A stretch of DNA of 64,000 bases from the NCBI GenBank assembly GCA_928724745.1, contig CAKMXJ010000039.1, positions 1,054,001-1,118,000 of the forward strand, written 5' to 3'. Shown one piece after another: positions 10,203-20,807 of this stretch. The number at the start of each line of letters is the position of its first letter. Positions within the stretch are counted from its first letter, which is position 1. A program made the translations under genes and the position numbers. Origin of the DNA: Anthracocystis setariae (Eukaryota > Basidiomycota > Ustilaginomycetes > Ustilaginales > Ustilaginaceae). The notes beneath the pieces were generated by a model. It searched no databases, was not told the DNA's origin, and saw only the letters and a list, made by a program, of their open reading frames with translations.

Positions 10203-13028
10203 ATGTCGCAGGTCGAAGACTGGTCTGAGGGCGACTTCGACCTGGAGCACGCTGAGCTCCGAACTGACCACATCTCCTTGCAAGATGCACACAAACCAAT
10301 CGCTTCCCACTCCGCGTTCAAGTCTCAGCCAAACTCCGACGAAGACTTTCCAGAAGACATCATCGATGACGCCTCAGATGAGCAGACAGACACCATCAAG
10401 CTTTCCGACGCTGCCAGCTCTGCTCTCAAGCACATGCTTGAAGCTGGCAAAACTACAGCCTCGTCACGACCCGGCCAAGACGATCTCGATGAGCAGCTAG
10501 GGCCTCCAGCTCTAGACGTGGCCCGTATAGCCGATCATTGGGACGAAGATGCACATGCATGCTCTTCCGCCAGCTTGAGCACTTCTGCGAGCACAAGCTA
10601 CCGGAGCATGATGGGACTCTCCACCGACCTCACCGATTCCGACAGCCCACACAGTAAGCACAGCACACGCAACACGGTCAGCGTTTCTAGCTCGGATCGT
10701 GCTCGCTCCGACCTTCACTCATCAGAGTCAGAAGAAGGTCTTGAGATGGATTTCGAGCTGGCGCCAGATATGAACAACCTCAGCCTCTGCTCTTCTCTCT
10801 CACGTGCACGCTCCAACACCTCTCTCAGCCAAGGCGGTAGAGACATCTGGGACGATGATCTTCTTGGCAACGTCCCGCCTACCAGCACCGCTTCGACACC
10901 GTCTCTGCATCCATCTTCCTCATCCCATCAGCCAACTTCTACTTCCACCAAAAGTCTTTCCGGTGAGAGTGATGCTGATGACGAGCAAGACGATATGCTG
11001 GACGGTCTTGACCTCGAAGGCAGTGTCTTTGAGACTCAACCTAATCAAACCGCTCAAACTGCTCCCCTCATCAAGGTCAAGCTGGAGGAAATGCTCAACT
11101 TGAAGCGATCCGGTCATCAAGCGGCAACGACAGACACACAGAGCCAAGCTGCGGACAATGACACAAGCATCGCTGCCGGACTCGTTATCACCGATGATTT
11201 TGATCTGTCTTCCAGCCGGATCGCAGCACGTGGCCTGTCCAGCAGAATCATGTATCCTACCTTCTCAAGGAAAGGTTCAGCCGGCTTCGGCAACACTGAC
11301 AGCAACGCTTACCAAGCTGAGCATTCGCTCATCGCTGTCACTGCTGATGATCACCGCCGCCCTACAGGTTCCAGCTTCCATCATCAATCTGATCTTCTCG
11401 CTCCCGGAACGAGCTCCACACACGTCTCTGGTTCTCGTTCTGAAATACGAGGAGCCGGACGCAATCTTCTGCGATTCAAACGTTCGGCCAGCGATTTACA
11501 AGCGCACTTGTCCACTCGGGCTTCAGACACAAAAGCTATCGCAGCGAACCGAGCCCCGAATCGAGGCAGTCAGCTGTCGCGGAAACGATCTCTCCCCTCG
11601 ATGCGTACCTCACCTCCCGCGCCGTCAACGTCGACCACCGTTTCGACCTCTATCACCGCGCGCACACCATCGGTCCGTCAACGGCACAACAGTGGCAACA
11701 GCGCTGCCTCCTCGACTCCTCGACTCAGATCCAAAGCCAGCTCCAGGCTCACCGACTCGACCGCTGCCTCCCGCGCAAGAGCTGCCGAGACTGCTGCTGA
11801 TCAGCTCGCGAGGCAGCAAAGGGATACCAGCGGTCCTGCCCGACCAAACACTCCCGTTTTCAACTCGTCTCGGACAACTCACCAACCCGCAGCCCGCATC
11901 ACCATCAACACTCGGTCAAAGCTGAAGGCCGAACGTGAACGTCAGAACTCGTGTAGCGAGGCTCAGCCTGTGGCTCGGTTCCTCAAACGCTCCATACCCT
12001 ACGGGAGTGGTGCTGAGCTCGACGGGATCGACGATCTTCCGAGCACTACGAACCCTGTGGCTGTTCAGCCACGGCCCCCGGCGTCTGTCTCTCTCACCAG
12101 CGGCTCCACCAGCAATTCTGCGTCGCATCGTAGCAACCAAGCCAGACGAGGCGGACGACGGGGCCACAAGAGCAAGCCCGCGCTCATTCGTTCGCTTGGC
12201 GCTGGAGGCTCTCCTGCGCCTAAAACCGTCAAGGGTATGCGTTGGAACGCCCAAGCACTTCGTTGGGAAGGCAACGAAGGCGTTCTTCGGGATTTCGACA
12301 CGGTCATTCAGAGCAGCAGTCGCCCAGCGCTCATTTCGCAGCTCACCGGCAGCTCCACGAGCTCAGCATTGACGCATGCAGCTGGCTACAGCTCACCACT
12401 CTCGCCTGAAAGCAGCACTCTGATGAACCAGATTGCTTCTGGCGCCCGCGTCGTGGGTGACATGCTTTTTGATCCGGTTCAGATGCGCTGGATCCACAAG
12501 TCAGGAGACGAGGAGGAAGATGTATTCGCGCATTGCGACGATCCATTTGACGACGGAGACGCGTCTCAAGATTCTGCCGCCTGTGGGTTGAATGCAGACG
12601 GTGACAACACATTGCGTGCTCGCAGGATCAAGTCGACCGAAGTGTTCAGCCGCTCGACAAATCCATGGACACGTCACAGTGACAAGCATGACTCAGGCTC
12701 GTCGTCGATACACGACGATGCTGAAGAGCGCAGCCTGAGTCGCAAAAACGAGCAAGCCATTCGTCGAGCGCTGTCCAGGAGCGCTTTTGCTCCCAGCGTG
12801 GGCATCGATCGCGAGCTGTGGAACGCATGTGTGCAGGCGGAGAAGCGGCATGCTATCGAAATCGAGGGGTGCCTGCCTTTCGACGCCACAGCGCGCCTAC
12901 GCAGCCGCACTCGTTCGCACACATCTGATCGCGCGATGACGATGGACGAGATCGATCGTCCCCGTCCTCATCTACACTATCTGGAGACGATTGCGAAGAG
13001 TATCGTCAAGCCAAACAACACAGGCTGA
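10203..13028 (+). CDS. BYR4: Byr4/Bfa1-like component of the spindle-pole Ras-family GAP
   Basis: Intronless, 941 aa. Byr4 (fission yeast) or Bfa1 (budding yeast) partners Cdc16/Bub2 to hold the Spg1/Tem1 GTPase inactive at the spindle pole and so delays septation or mitotic exit. Supporting features: the N-terminal EDWSEGDFDLE with downstream DTIKLSDA block, and the C-terminal module from about residue 676 (GMRWNAQALRWEGNEGVLRDFD, RPALISQLTGS, VVGDMLFDPVQMRWI), the conserved Trp-rich pattern of this family. The middle is serine-rich and low-complexity, with likely phosphorylation sites and an Arg-rich basic stretch. It fits the family in length (Byr4 is about 665 aa) allowing for disordered insertions. 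Confidence 0.8.
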   Translation: MSQVEDWSEGDFDLEHAELRTDHISLQDAHKPIASHSAFKSQPNSDEDFPEDIIDDASDEQTDTIKLSDAASSALKHMLEAGKTTASSRPGQDDLDEQLGPPALDVARIADHWDEDAHACSSASLSTSASTSYRSMMGLSTDLTDSDSPHSKHSTRNTVSVSSSDRARSDLHSSESEEGLEMDFELAPDMNNLSLCSSLSRARSNTSLSQGGRDIWDDDLLGNVPPTSTASTPSLHPSSSSHQPTSTSTKSLSGESDADDEQDDMLDGLDLEGSVFETQPNQTAQTAPLIKVKLEEMLNLKRSGHQAATTDTQSQAADNDTSIAAGLVITDDFDLSSSRIAARGLSSRIMYPTFSRKGSAGFGNTDSNAYQAEHSLIAVTADDHRRPTGSSFHHQSDLLAPGTSSTHVSGSRSEIRGAGRNLLRFKRSASDLQAHLSTRASDTKAIAANRAPNRGSQLSRKRSLPSMRTSPPAPSTSTTVSTSITARTPSVRQRHNSGNSAASSTPRLRSKASSRLTDSTAASRARAAETAADQLARQQRDTSGPARPNTPVFNSSRTTHQPAARITINTRSKLKAERERQNSCSEAQPVARFLKRSIPYGSGAELDGIDDLPSTTNPVAVQPRPPASVSLTSGSTSNSASHRSNQARRGGRRGHKSKPALIRSLGAGGSPAPKTVKGMRWNAQALRWEGNEGVLRDFDTVIQSSSRPALISQLTGSSTSSALTHAAGYSSPLSPESSTLMNQIASGARVVGDMLFDPVQMRWIHKSGDEEEDVFAHCDDPFDDGDASQDSAACGLNADGDNTLRARRIKSTEVFSRSTNPWTRHSDKHDSGSSSIHDDAEERSLSRKNEQAIRRALSRSAFAPSVGIDRELWNACVQAEKRHAIEIEGCLPFDATARLRSRTRSHTSDRAMTMDEIDRPRPHLHYLETIAKSIVKPNNTG

Positions 13029-13271
13029 TGGATATGTCATCGCTATTGACGACATCTTCGCTGCTGCGTGCTCTGCATCACAAAATCTTGCCTCCATCTT
13101 TCTATTTGTAACGGCGCCGTCTCTCGCTTTTGTTGTATTTCGCATCGCATAGCATCGATACCCCTGAATAACCCTTGATGGGTTTAACTTCAATGTTGAT
13201 TGGTTGTTATAGCTTTTGATTGCCATGTTGCGATGATGAGGGGTCGTTTTAGATGGCGTCTCATTCTGGGA
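13029..13271. other. Convergent 3' region, BYR4 / AIM18
   Basis: This 243-bp AT-richer gap between facing stops should hold both 3' UTRs. Confidence 0.4.
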
Positions 13272-14357
13272 CTATGCATTTGTTGGGTGCTTGATCTTCA
13301 ACCCGTCCTGAACGGATTTCTTGAATGCGGAGCTGATCTCGTCCTTGTCAGCAAAGTATGCCAACACAAGCTCCCTTGCTACTGTGTAGCCTACATCATC
13401 GCCTTGCTGCAGCTTGGCATTTGCGGATGTGGTGGTTGCGCTGATCTGGCCGAAGATTTGGGAGTCGTACTCAAAGTGGAGAGAAGTGGTGGTTGGTTTT
13501 GCGTTGGTGTTGGTTGGGAGGATGATGAGGTCGAGTGCGGAGCCTTTGGGTACTGAGCCACGCGGGAAGCTGTCCTTGATCTGTTGGATGTCTTTCTGAA
13601 ACTGAGACTCGAGAGGCGAATCGGCTTGGATGCGCGACTGCTTGGTCGCCTTTTTCAGTCGGTTCTGAAGGGCACGGATGAAGCCGTCGCGGAGATGGTT
13701 GAAGTCGGTGTTGCGGACGGGTACGATGCGGATGACAGCGGATGTGCCGTCGTCAAGCATCTCTTTGACTGTTTGCTCGAGCGACTTTTCGTTCGAGTCT
13801 GTTCTCAGACGTTCGGTCAGCTTTGCTTCGTCGATATAGAGGGCAGCGACGTAGACTTTGACTCGCAGGAAGGAGACGGTTCGAACGCCCAACCCAACAA
13901 GTCGAAACTTGGGCTGATCAGCCAGAGACTTGACCGAAGCAGGCGTGGGAAGGTAGACTGGAAAGCTGATATTTGTGTCGGCGTCGACCACGACCTGCTT
14001 GAAAGGGTCAGCTGCGATGGAAGTCAACGGGGAGGCGGAAGCCGGGGCAGCTTCGAGATTGAGAGGACCGGAAAAGAGGTGTTGTACGGAGACCACTCCG
14101 ACAAGGATGGAGATGATCAACGAGGCACCCAGCTTGGACTTGCTAGGAGTTGCTTTCGAGCCATGTTGAAAGGATTCGGCGAGAGCGTCGGGAATAAAAG
14201 AGTGCTGGAAAAACGCTGGTCGAGCGCCAGCTGAAGACGACTGCTGGAACGAGGGGTAAGAGCGAGTGAAAGTCGACACGCTTCTGGCTGAAGTTGGACG
14301 GCTGCCTGCGAGGCGCATCACCGATCTGAGACCAGATGAAGATCTTGAGACCAACAT
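13272..14357 (-). CDS. AIM18: Mitochondrial chalcone-isomerase-like protein AIM18/FMP22
   Basis: Single exon, 361 aa. The first ~50 residues are Arg/Ser-rich without acidic residues, as in a mitochondrial presequence; a hydrophobic helix follows at about 76-95 (LGASLIISILVGVVSVQHLF). The body is a chalcone-isomerase-like fold: LVGLGVRTVSFLRVKVYVAALYID is the family signature, and DLIILP, LHFEYDSQIFGQI and a terminal VQDGLK follow. In yeast the paralogues AIM18 and AIM46 are inner-membrane-associated heme-binding CHI-like proteins with no established reaction. Divergent from GNA1. Confident of family, not of role. Confidence 0.85.
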   Translation of the reverse strand: MLVSRSSSGLRSVMRLAGSRPTSARSVSTFTRSYPSFQQSSSAGARPAFFQHSFIPDALAESFQHGSKATPSKSKLGASLIISILVGVVSVQHLFSGPLNLEAAPASASPLTSIAADPFKQVVVDADTNISFPVYLPTPASVKSLADQPKFRLVGLGVRTVSFLRVKVYVAALYIDEAKLTERLRTDSNEKSLEQTVKEMLDDGTSAVIRIVPVRNTDFNHLRDGFIRALQNRLKKATKQSRIQADSPLESQFQKDIQQIKDSFPRGSVPKGSALDLIILPTNTNAKPTTTSLHFEYDSQIFGQISATTTSANAKLQQGDDVGYTVARELVLAYFADKDEISSAFKKSVQDGLKIKHPTNA

Positions 14358-14988
14358 GATTGCCTTGCGTGTGTTGTCGAGGTGAGAATAGGGTGTGGTT
14401 GTTGGGGATACTACGGAATGACAGGACGTTGAATTTTAGGAAGCTTCCGAAGTCACTACATCCGTGCCCTCGTCGGATTCTTCCGATTTGCAACCGGAGG
14501 TGCCGCGACGTTCTTTTGCATGGGTTGACCGATGTCAGAGTATCGCTTACTCACAGGGTTGCAATTTGTGCGATTCAGGGTCCTATCTGGCCAGGCTGCT
14601 GGAAGGGCGAGTTAAAGCGGAGTCCAAGGAGATTTTATCGAGACGAACCGGCTCGTCCAGGCGCGTTCCTACGAAGCCATGCGAATGCCTGCCGACGCAC
14701 AGGCTGTGTTGGCTCCATGCATGCCTCATCACGCATTTAGGAGAAAAAAAAAGGGTGAACAACAGGGGGCAGCGAGGGAGCTTTCAATATCCACCCAAAT
14801 CTGGAACGCAATCAACACTTCCGGCTGCCAATTCGCCATAATCCTCATTCGCTACCATTAGCCTCAACCATATCTCGCTGGCCGACCTTGTTTCTGCTCC
14901 TTTTGTCAGGACATCCATCATAGGAGGAGTATCTTGCGCTTGATACCCTGACCTTCTCCTGCTCGCCAATCCTCTTTGCTCGACATAC
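14358..14988. promoter_or_regulatory. Bidirectional promoter, AIM18 / GNA1
   Basis: A 631-bp divergent gap. Apart from an A-tract near 14744-14752 I see no distinct element. Confidence 0.45.
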
Positions 14989-15654
14989 ATGTCCGTTATT
15001 CTCGAACAATCCCAAACGCCGAAGAGCTTTCAAGCGCCATCGGCTTTCGAGCCCACTGGTCCTCCAGCACCCGTGACCAAGGCTCCGCCCTCGCTATCGT
15101 CTCATGCCTCGATCATGCCTGCCGCAACGTCCATGTTGACTCCAGAGTCACAGCTCCAGCTCGCCTTTGATCCTTCTTTGATACCTCAGGCAAGCAAGGA
15201 TGTCCTACCACAGGACATCATCGTCCGTCCTCTCGCCTCCGACGACTACAATCGGGGCCATCTGCGTGTTCTGGCCAACCTCACACAAGCTCCGGATATC
15301 GGTCTGACCGCCTGGTCCAAACAGTTTGCTCTCCAAGTCTCGAGCCCCAACTCATATTACCCGATCGTTTTCATCCACACCCCGACAGATCAAATCGTAG
15401 CGTGTGGAACACTCTTTATCGAGTACAAATTCTTGAGAAACGCAGGGTCGGTCGGGCACATCGAGGATATTGTGGTGCACCAGGATGGTCAAGGCAAAGG
15501 CTTGGGCAAGAGAATCATCGAAGTGCTAACAGAGGTGGCCAAGTTGAGAGGATGCTACAAGGTCATTCTGGATTGCAGTGCAAAGAACGTGCCTTTCTAC
15601 GAAAAGTGCGGATACCACAAGGCAGGCGAACAGATGGCAGTCTACTTTGCTTAG
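14989..15654 (+). CDS. GNA1: Glucosamine-6-phosphate N-acetyltransferase GNA1
   Basis: GNAT-fold enzyme that transfers acetyl from acetyl-CoA to glucosamine-6-phosphate, a step of UDP-GlcNAc synthesis needed for chitin and glycosylation. Intronless, 221 aa. The C-terminal ~165 residues match GNA1: RPLASDDYNRGHLRVLANLTQAP, GTLFIEYKFLRN, GHIEDIVVHQDGQGKGLGKRI (acetyl-CoA pyrophosphate loop QGKGLG), DCSAKNVPFYEKCGY. About 60 N-terminal Ser/Pro-rich residues precede the domain and are absent from yeast GNA1 (159 aa). ATG 14989 is the only upstream in-frame start before the domain apart from Met codons inside that extension, for example at 15115, which could also serve. Confidence 0.95.
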   Translation: MSVILEQSQTPKSFQAPSAFEPTGPPAPVTKAPPSLSSHASIMPAATSMLTPESQLQLAFDPSLIPQASKDVLPQDIIVRPLASDDYNRGHLRVLANLTQAPDIGLTAWSKQFALQVSSPNSYYPIVFIHTPTDQIVACGTLFIEYKFLRNAGSVGHIEDIVVHQDGQGKGLGKRIIEVLTEVAKLRGCYKVILDCSAKNVPFYEKCGYHKAGEQMAVYFA

Positions 15655-15860
15655 ATGCGCTGGACGCACCGCAATGATATGTAGCAGTGCCAATGTATTC
15701 AATGGACAGTTTTTACTTTTTCTTTCATGTGCTCCTGCCAGCCTGGGTATCGTTCTCGTTCTCTTCCCCTCAACTTGGCTGTGCGGGTAAGCCGACCTGA
15801 GCATGAACGTGTCGACAATGCTCGCGTTCTAAGTGTGCTTTCACCGTGCCGTCTAGTGCA

Positions 15861-17160
15861 TCACTCCTTCCATCGACCAATTTCGACTTCGCACAGCGCT
15901 TCGAACCCGACTAAACTCTGTGACCCTCTTGTCTCCAGATACGGCAGGCTGATCCACGCTTCGTAGGCTGTCCGTCGTTCCTTGCTTCTCATCTCCTCAG
16001 CGCCTTCGCTGTCCTTGGACAACTTTGAGACTGGCCGCTCGCCTGATTGGATCAGCGTCGGCACAAGCAGCTCGAGATGTTGAGTTGAGATACGGTACTG
16101 TGAAGTCAAGTCCGCGGTGCGTTCGACTATGGGAGGCGAATCGCAAGGCCAGGAAAACAAGATGGGAGTATGGAGTGTGAGCCAGAAAACGAAAGCGCGC
16201 AGAAGCTTCTCAGGATGGACTTACCAAAGCGGTCCAAAGGCCAAGTTCCCCAGAGAGGCTCCTGGAAAGCAAATTCGAATCCTTTGCGCTGTGATGCTTC
16301 GTCTAGTAAGCTTCGCAACGAGTCGCTTGCTGTAGTGAGTTTGTTCAACGCTTTGTTCTATTGGTCGGCGATGAGAGAGGTTGAGAGATACATTAGTTTC
16401 CCAATTAACGTCGAGAGACTTCCGAAAGTATTTGTATACTCACTAGTCTATCGATCACAATAGTCAAGCCCTCGTAAGCCGCTTCGATGCGCCCAACAGC
16501 ATCTGCCATTCGCGACTCTTTGACCCCTCCTGGTCCAAGTATAGGATCGTGCGCTTGTTTCGGATCTAACGACATTGCTGTCCTCCTATCCTGTGAACGA
16601 GAGCTTGCTCCGGATCCAGGCCCCTTTGCGCGTCGTGTCGAGCCAGCATCACGCTGGCCGAGCTTGTTAGCAGCGTAGACGTCTTCCCACCCCTCGGTAG
16701 CTTCTCTCGCCCACTTGAGCCCGTCAAAGGTCGCAACTTCTTCCCACATCCTTGCTGCCGCTACGAAAGCCAAGAGAAGCGTGCGACATTGTCGATGATA
16801 TGTTGTCTCAAAGTCTCTGCTGAGAAGCCCTGTCGAGTCGTACATCGAAGGGCACGTCCCTGTTCCGCTGCCGCCCGGAGTTGAGGGGGAGGTGAACCTA
16901 TTTGAAGGCGCCGGCGATGATTTTGATGACAGAGATATGCTCCTGTTGCTGCTTGATCCAGCACCGCTTCCATTTCCGATGTTGGCTGACTTGGAAGCTT
17001 TGGGTGTGGACGGTGTTGGCCGACTGTTTGGAGAGGAAGACGTAGCAGGTGATGGTGGTCCCGTTTTGGCTGCTTTTGCGAGGAGAGCTGCATTCTGACT
17101 ATTCTTGCCGAACGGCGACAGCGCCGCTGCTGAGGGACGGCTCGGAGCTTGAGAGGGCAT
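15861..17160 (-). CDS. Unknown conserved-looking protein, three exons
   Basis: I do not recognise this gene. Exons (minus) 17160-16444, 16357-16225 and 16126-15861 give 371 aa; introns of 86 and 98 nt have GTGAGT and GTAAGT donors. The first ~105 residues are Ser/Pro/Ala-rich and probably disordered; the rest looks helical (HRQCRTLLLAFVAAARMWEEVATFDGLKWA; IEAAYEGLTIVIDRL; KLTTASDSLRSLLDEA), with a motif FQEPLWGTWPLDRFVERTADLT formed across the second splice junction. Consistent codon use and frame across both junctions support a real gene. No membrane segment or signal peptide is visible. Convergent with GNA1. Confidence 0.7.
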
Positions 17161-17502
17161 CTCTTATAGGATGAAGACTAAGGTGCCCAGCTTGCCAAGG
17201 TGAGAGATCAAAATCGCAAGCTGTTCACCATCCTGATAGCAAAAGTGGAGTGGCAGCACCAAATTTGGTGAGGAAAGTCGGAAGACGGGCGAGACCTTTG
17301 GCGCACTCCAGGGGCTGTTACATTCTTTTTTCCCACAAATTCATTGGTTGGGCCCCGCATCACCAACACGTTGAAAGCCGACCGGCACATCCGGTCGAGT
17401 GTCGCCGCCAAGAATGCCGTTGTCATCGACGCTATCCACACCTGTCGCTTCCACATCCACATCCAAATCCTTCTGCCGTCAGACTCTGTCACGTATCAAA
17501 GC
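17161..17502. promoter_or_regulatory. Bidirectional promoter, unknown gene / large helical protein
   Basis: A 342-bp divergent gap. The rightward reading is already open from 17344 but has no ATG before 17503, so this part is likely leader sequence. Confidence 0.45.
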
Positions 17503-20394
17503 ATGGCAACTTCACAGCGTCTGGCATCGGCAGCAGCCCGAGTCGCCACAAAGGCATCGCCCTCAAAGCCGGACGACGAACCTTGCTTTCTCGACCCAAC
17601 AGATGATGCCACCTTCCAATCTCTCAAAAAGCTGCTATCAGCTCCCTCGAGCAGCACACAGCACCTCAGCTTGCTCTCGGAAGGAACTTTGTACGGCAGC
17701 ATCACGTACTACTTGAGCAAGCTGGAGATCGAACATATCGCCGAATTCGCGGGCGTCATCAGCTCAAGCGGATGCCTGTGGACCCCGCCTCCTCCCAGCG
17801 TCCAGCCGCCAAAGGTCAATGGCAAGTCCAATGCGAATGCTTCCGATAAGGTCGCGTGGACCACAGAGCCAGGCTCCAACTCATCTTCCTCGGGTACTGG
17901 CTCGGTTTCGCAGCTGTCTCAGGCCAAAAGTCCCACTTCGGGCTCACTGAGCGGTTTCCTGATCAGCCGCTCCACCAGCATCTCGCAAGCAGTGGCTGCT
18001 GCTGTGACCAGACGCGTGGATTTGATCGTGCGTTCCAAGAAGAACACGGCCGGATGGGCCTCCCGCAAAGCGCTGTCGCAGTACCTCGATGCCATCATCC
18101 AAGGGATCGATAATACCGAGCGCGATGCTCCTCCCGAGTCGTACCGAGCTGCTAGAGGGCTTCCCATTCCTCGTTTTGCCGTCATCGGCGGTCTTCTCAA
18201 CGGGCTATACGTACTCAAAGATCAGAGGAGACGCACTCGAGACATGTCTATCCTCGAAGAGATGGCCGCGCTTCGAGCGAACCCTTCCCTCGGCCTCAGC
18301 TTTCGCCGAGAGCTCAGCAAAGTCGAAGACGAATGGATCATAAGTTTGGCCGAAATTCTCGATCATCTTCACGCCCCTGGAACCTCTCCGTCTCGCACCA
18401 ACACGGATGAATCTGTAGCCAATTCGGGCTTGACTTTGGATCAAGATAGCGACTCCAACGTCGACGAGTGGGAGGTCGAGTTCCGCAAGCGCACCGCACA
18501 GGTGGCAGGGCCAGCTACCATCACTTCTCTAGCTTCAAAGCAAGCATTAAAGTCAGCCTTGAAGGACGTGCGTGATGTACCACTCTACATGGCAGCTCAA
18601 CTAGCATCTTTCGTGCCTGATCGCAAGATCCACGCTCTCGACCCAGTCCAGCTCACTTCAGCTACCAGCGATGCCATTCTCTCCCTCTTCGAGGGGCCTG
18701 AGCGAACTTCTTTCCTCTCCTCTCTAGGAGACGATGTCGTTGCCCAAGGTAGCAGCAAGGACGGTGTGGCACAAATCCAGCTCAAATCGAATGGAACGAC
18801 GGCATCGATCGTCCGCAACGTCTCAGAATCGACTCTGTTCCCTCTCTTGGGTCCCCTCTCCAAGCTCATGTCGCGTGCCCTCGCCAAAGCGGTCAGTTTG
18901 CTCACGCCCGAGCAGCTTTCATCGATGCTATTGGGTCCAGCGGATGGCTTGATCGAGCCTCGAAGCGGCGGAATCGAATTCTTGCCTCTTCTCGTTCGCA
19001 TGTCGAATGTGTCCTGCTGCCTCGAAGCAAGCTGGCTGTCAAGCCCGCTGGCGGGCGCTGAAGAGCAGCAGATTGCCGAGTCTAGTCGACAGCTCACCAA
19101 GCAGCTTTGGACCGTGTTCAAGACACTTCTGTTCAGTTACACGATGGTATTCGACTCGATGATCGAGGAGTTGGTCGACATGTGTCCTAGTCCGACCCTT
19201 ACCCTCCCGCCCTCGGCGGTCTCGTCAGAGGATGCGTCGAGCGATTCAGCGCTGCGAGCAGGCAGTCGTAAGTGGCCGCGAGCTTCGACATCCAATTTGC
19301 CGGCACCATACCTGCTGATTGTACAGAAGGTGCTCTCTACGTACTCGCACTTGTATTGGATTACGAGCACGTTCGGATCGGATGGATTCGACGTGTATCG
19401 TAAGGTCTTCTACTCGGCGCTCGACGTGCTTGGTCGCGATGGCGAGGCGTGCATTGAGCTGCTCGAGTCCATCGCGCCTGTCACAGTGGAAGCAACAGGA
19501 TCTACGGTCAGCGTCGAGGGGCTTGAGATGAACACAGCCAAACGCAGCTCCACTACGTATTTCCTCAACGTGGCCGAGCAGCTCGTGAGCGTCCTTCCAG
19601 ACGAAGTGGTCGAGCAGCTCGTCTTGCCCATCTGCCGACCGTATCTGGAGAACACGCAGTTTAGCGACACGTTTGAGTCGGCACATTCGGTCGTGCTTGC
19701 ACTCTACTCGAACCACAAACGGTGTATTCTCAACCTGGCGCCATTCTACGTGCGCTTGCTGATTTCGAGCTACCCAGAGCGGCTCACTTGCGAGCAGTTC
19801 GAGTATGCCGTGTCGACGGTGGTTTCAGCTATCAGCGATCGAAGTGACTCGGTCGCCTGGTGGGTGATCACCCAGCTTGCTGACGAGATTGAGCGCGAGC
19901 GCGAGCGTCTGTCGTCGTCTTCCGCCGCCGACTCTGACATCAATAAGGGCAAGATGGTTCAGGCCGGTGGGTTGGTCGAGTCGAGCGGCGCCACCAAGGC
20001 TGATGTTGCCGCCGCGGTTGCAGATAACGATTCGGCTCATCCTTCGGCTCGTGAGTCCAAGGGTGCAGAGGATGCTGATGGGGCTGATGCGGACACGCAC
20101 GATCGACTCACTCACCTGCAAATGTGCATGATCGGTTGCGTCCCCAGTGTCAACCTCGTGCTTCTCCGCTCAGCACTGCACAAGGTGGAAATGTACATCT
20201 TGCAGCACAAGCACACCGAAGACCAGGCTAAGCGTTCGACGCTCGTACGCGACGACCCTGAGCAAAGCAGCGGAAGCAGCAGCAGATTGGTGCTGTGCCA
20301 GAAGACATTCGACGCCATTCAGTCACTCAATGCAGCCACGAGGGAAGAAGGTTTGAGATGGTGGCTCGACAACCGAACCAAATTCGGCGTTTGA
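17503..20394 (+). CDS. Large uncharacterised helical protein (possibly Pex8-like)
   Basis: Intronless, 963 aa from the first in-frame ATG at 17503. It is mostly helical with recurrent amphipathic segments and one Ser/Asp-rich acidic linker. Notable stretches are VTRRVDLIVRSKKNTAGWASRKALSQYLDAII, GLPIPRFAVIGGLLNGLYVL, HSVVLALYSNHKRCILNLAPFYVRLLISSYPERL and a C-terminal block ending REEGLRWWLDNRTKFGV. The general layout reminds me of the fungal peroxisomal import factor Pex8, but there is no C-terminal SKL-type signal and I cannot confirm it; it may be another HEAT-type scaffold. No signal peptide or transmembrane segment is obvious. Confidence 0.75.
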   Translation: MATSQRLASAAARVATKASPSKPDDEPCFLDPTDDATFQSLKKLLSAPSSSTQHLSLLSEGTLYGSITYYLSKLEIEHIAEFAGVISSSGCLWTPPPPSVQPPKVNGKSNANASDKVAWTTEPGSNSSSSGTGSVSQLSQAKSPTSGSLSGFLISRSTSISQAVAAAVTRRVDLIVRSKKNTAGWASRKALSQYLDAIIQGIDNTERDAPPESYRAARGLPIPRFAVIGGLLNGLYVLKDQRRRTRDMSILEEMAALRANPSLGLSFRRELSKVEDEWIISLAEILDHLHAPGTSPSRTNTDESVANSGLTLDQDSDSNVDEWEVEFRKRTAQVAGPATITSLASKQALKSALKDVRDVPLYMAAQLASFVPDRKIHALDPVQLTSATSDAILSLFEGPERTSFLSSLGDDVVAQGSSKDGVAQIQLKSNGTTASIVRNVSESTLFPLLGPLSKLMSRALAKAVSLLTPEQLSSMLLGPADGLIEPRSGGIEFLPLLVRMSNVSCCLEASWLSSPLAGAEEQQIAESSRQLTKQLWTVFKTLLFSYTMVFDSMIEELVDMCPSPTLTLPPSAVSSEDASSDSALRAGSRKWPRASTSNLPAPYLLIVQKVLSTYSHLYWITSTFGSDGFDVYRKVFYSALDVLGRDGEACIELLESIAPVTVEATGSTVSVEGLEMNTAKRSSTTYFLNVAEQLVSVLPDEVVEQLVLPICRPYLENTQFSDTFESAHSVVLALYSNHKRCILNLAPFYVRLLISSYPERLTCEQFEYAVSTVVSAISDRSDSVAWWVITQLADEIERERERLSSSSAADSDINKGKMVQAGGLVESSGATKADVAAAVADNDSAHPSARESKGAEDADGADADTHDRLTHLQMCMIGCVPSVNLVLLRSALHKVEMYILQHKHTEDQAKRSTLVRDDPEQSSGSSSRLVLCQKTFDAIQSLNAATREEGLRWWLDNRTKFGV

Positions 20395-20807
20395 ATTGTT
20401 ATCGCCTCGCCTAACTCTGTTCTCTGCTTCTAAGTACTGTACTGTATACTGTACCACTACTCTCTGCGTTTCACAAATCGAATAACAATGTTTGTTTGTT
20501 AGCACGCTTTCAGTTCGCAAAGGCTTTAGTCCGCTGGGCGATCTCGCAAATAATACTGAACTACTACACTGTACTTATTTAACAGCACTGCAGTGGTATC
20601 TCAGGATGTTGAAATTCGAATCGCCGGTACACGGCCCGCGGAAATTTTTCTTCTTTTCTTCTCATGATTACGCCGAACACCATAGAGTGTTTTCGGTGGT
20701 CGTAGAAGCGTGTAGCCCAACTCGTCTGAGCTTGAATACGAGTCGGGTGAGATGGTGGTGGTGGTGGTTGTGTCGGAAGAGGGTGAGACAATCCGACTGA
20801 GCTTTTA
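20395..20807. other. Downstream flank of the large gene, left flank of the transposon
   Basis: 413 bp without a gene. It holds the likely 3' UTR, a cluster of tactgtac motifs (20436-20453, with a related actgtac near 20568) and a short GGT run. Confidence 0.4.
20754..20768. repeat. (GGT)5 simple repeat
   Basis: Five GGT units just outside the proposed left end of the Harbinger element. Confidence 0.8.

Noticed and set aside
11158..11925. 255-aa plus-strand reading
   Set aside because: Alternate frame inside BYR4.
13584..14234. 216-aa plus-strand reading
   Set aside because: Antisense shadow of AIM18.
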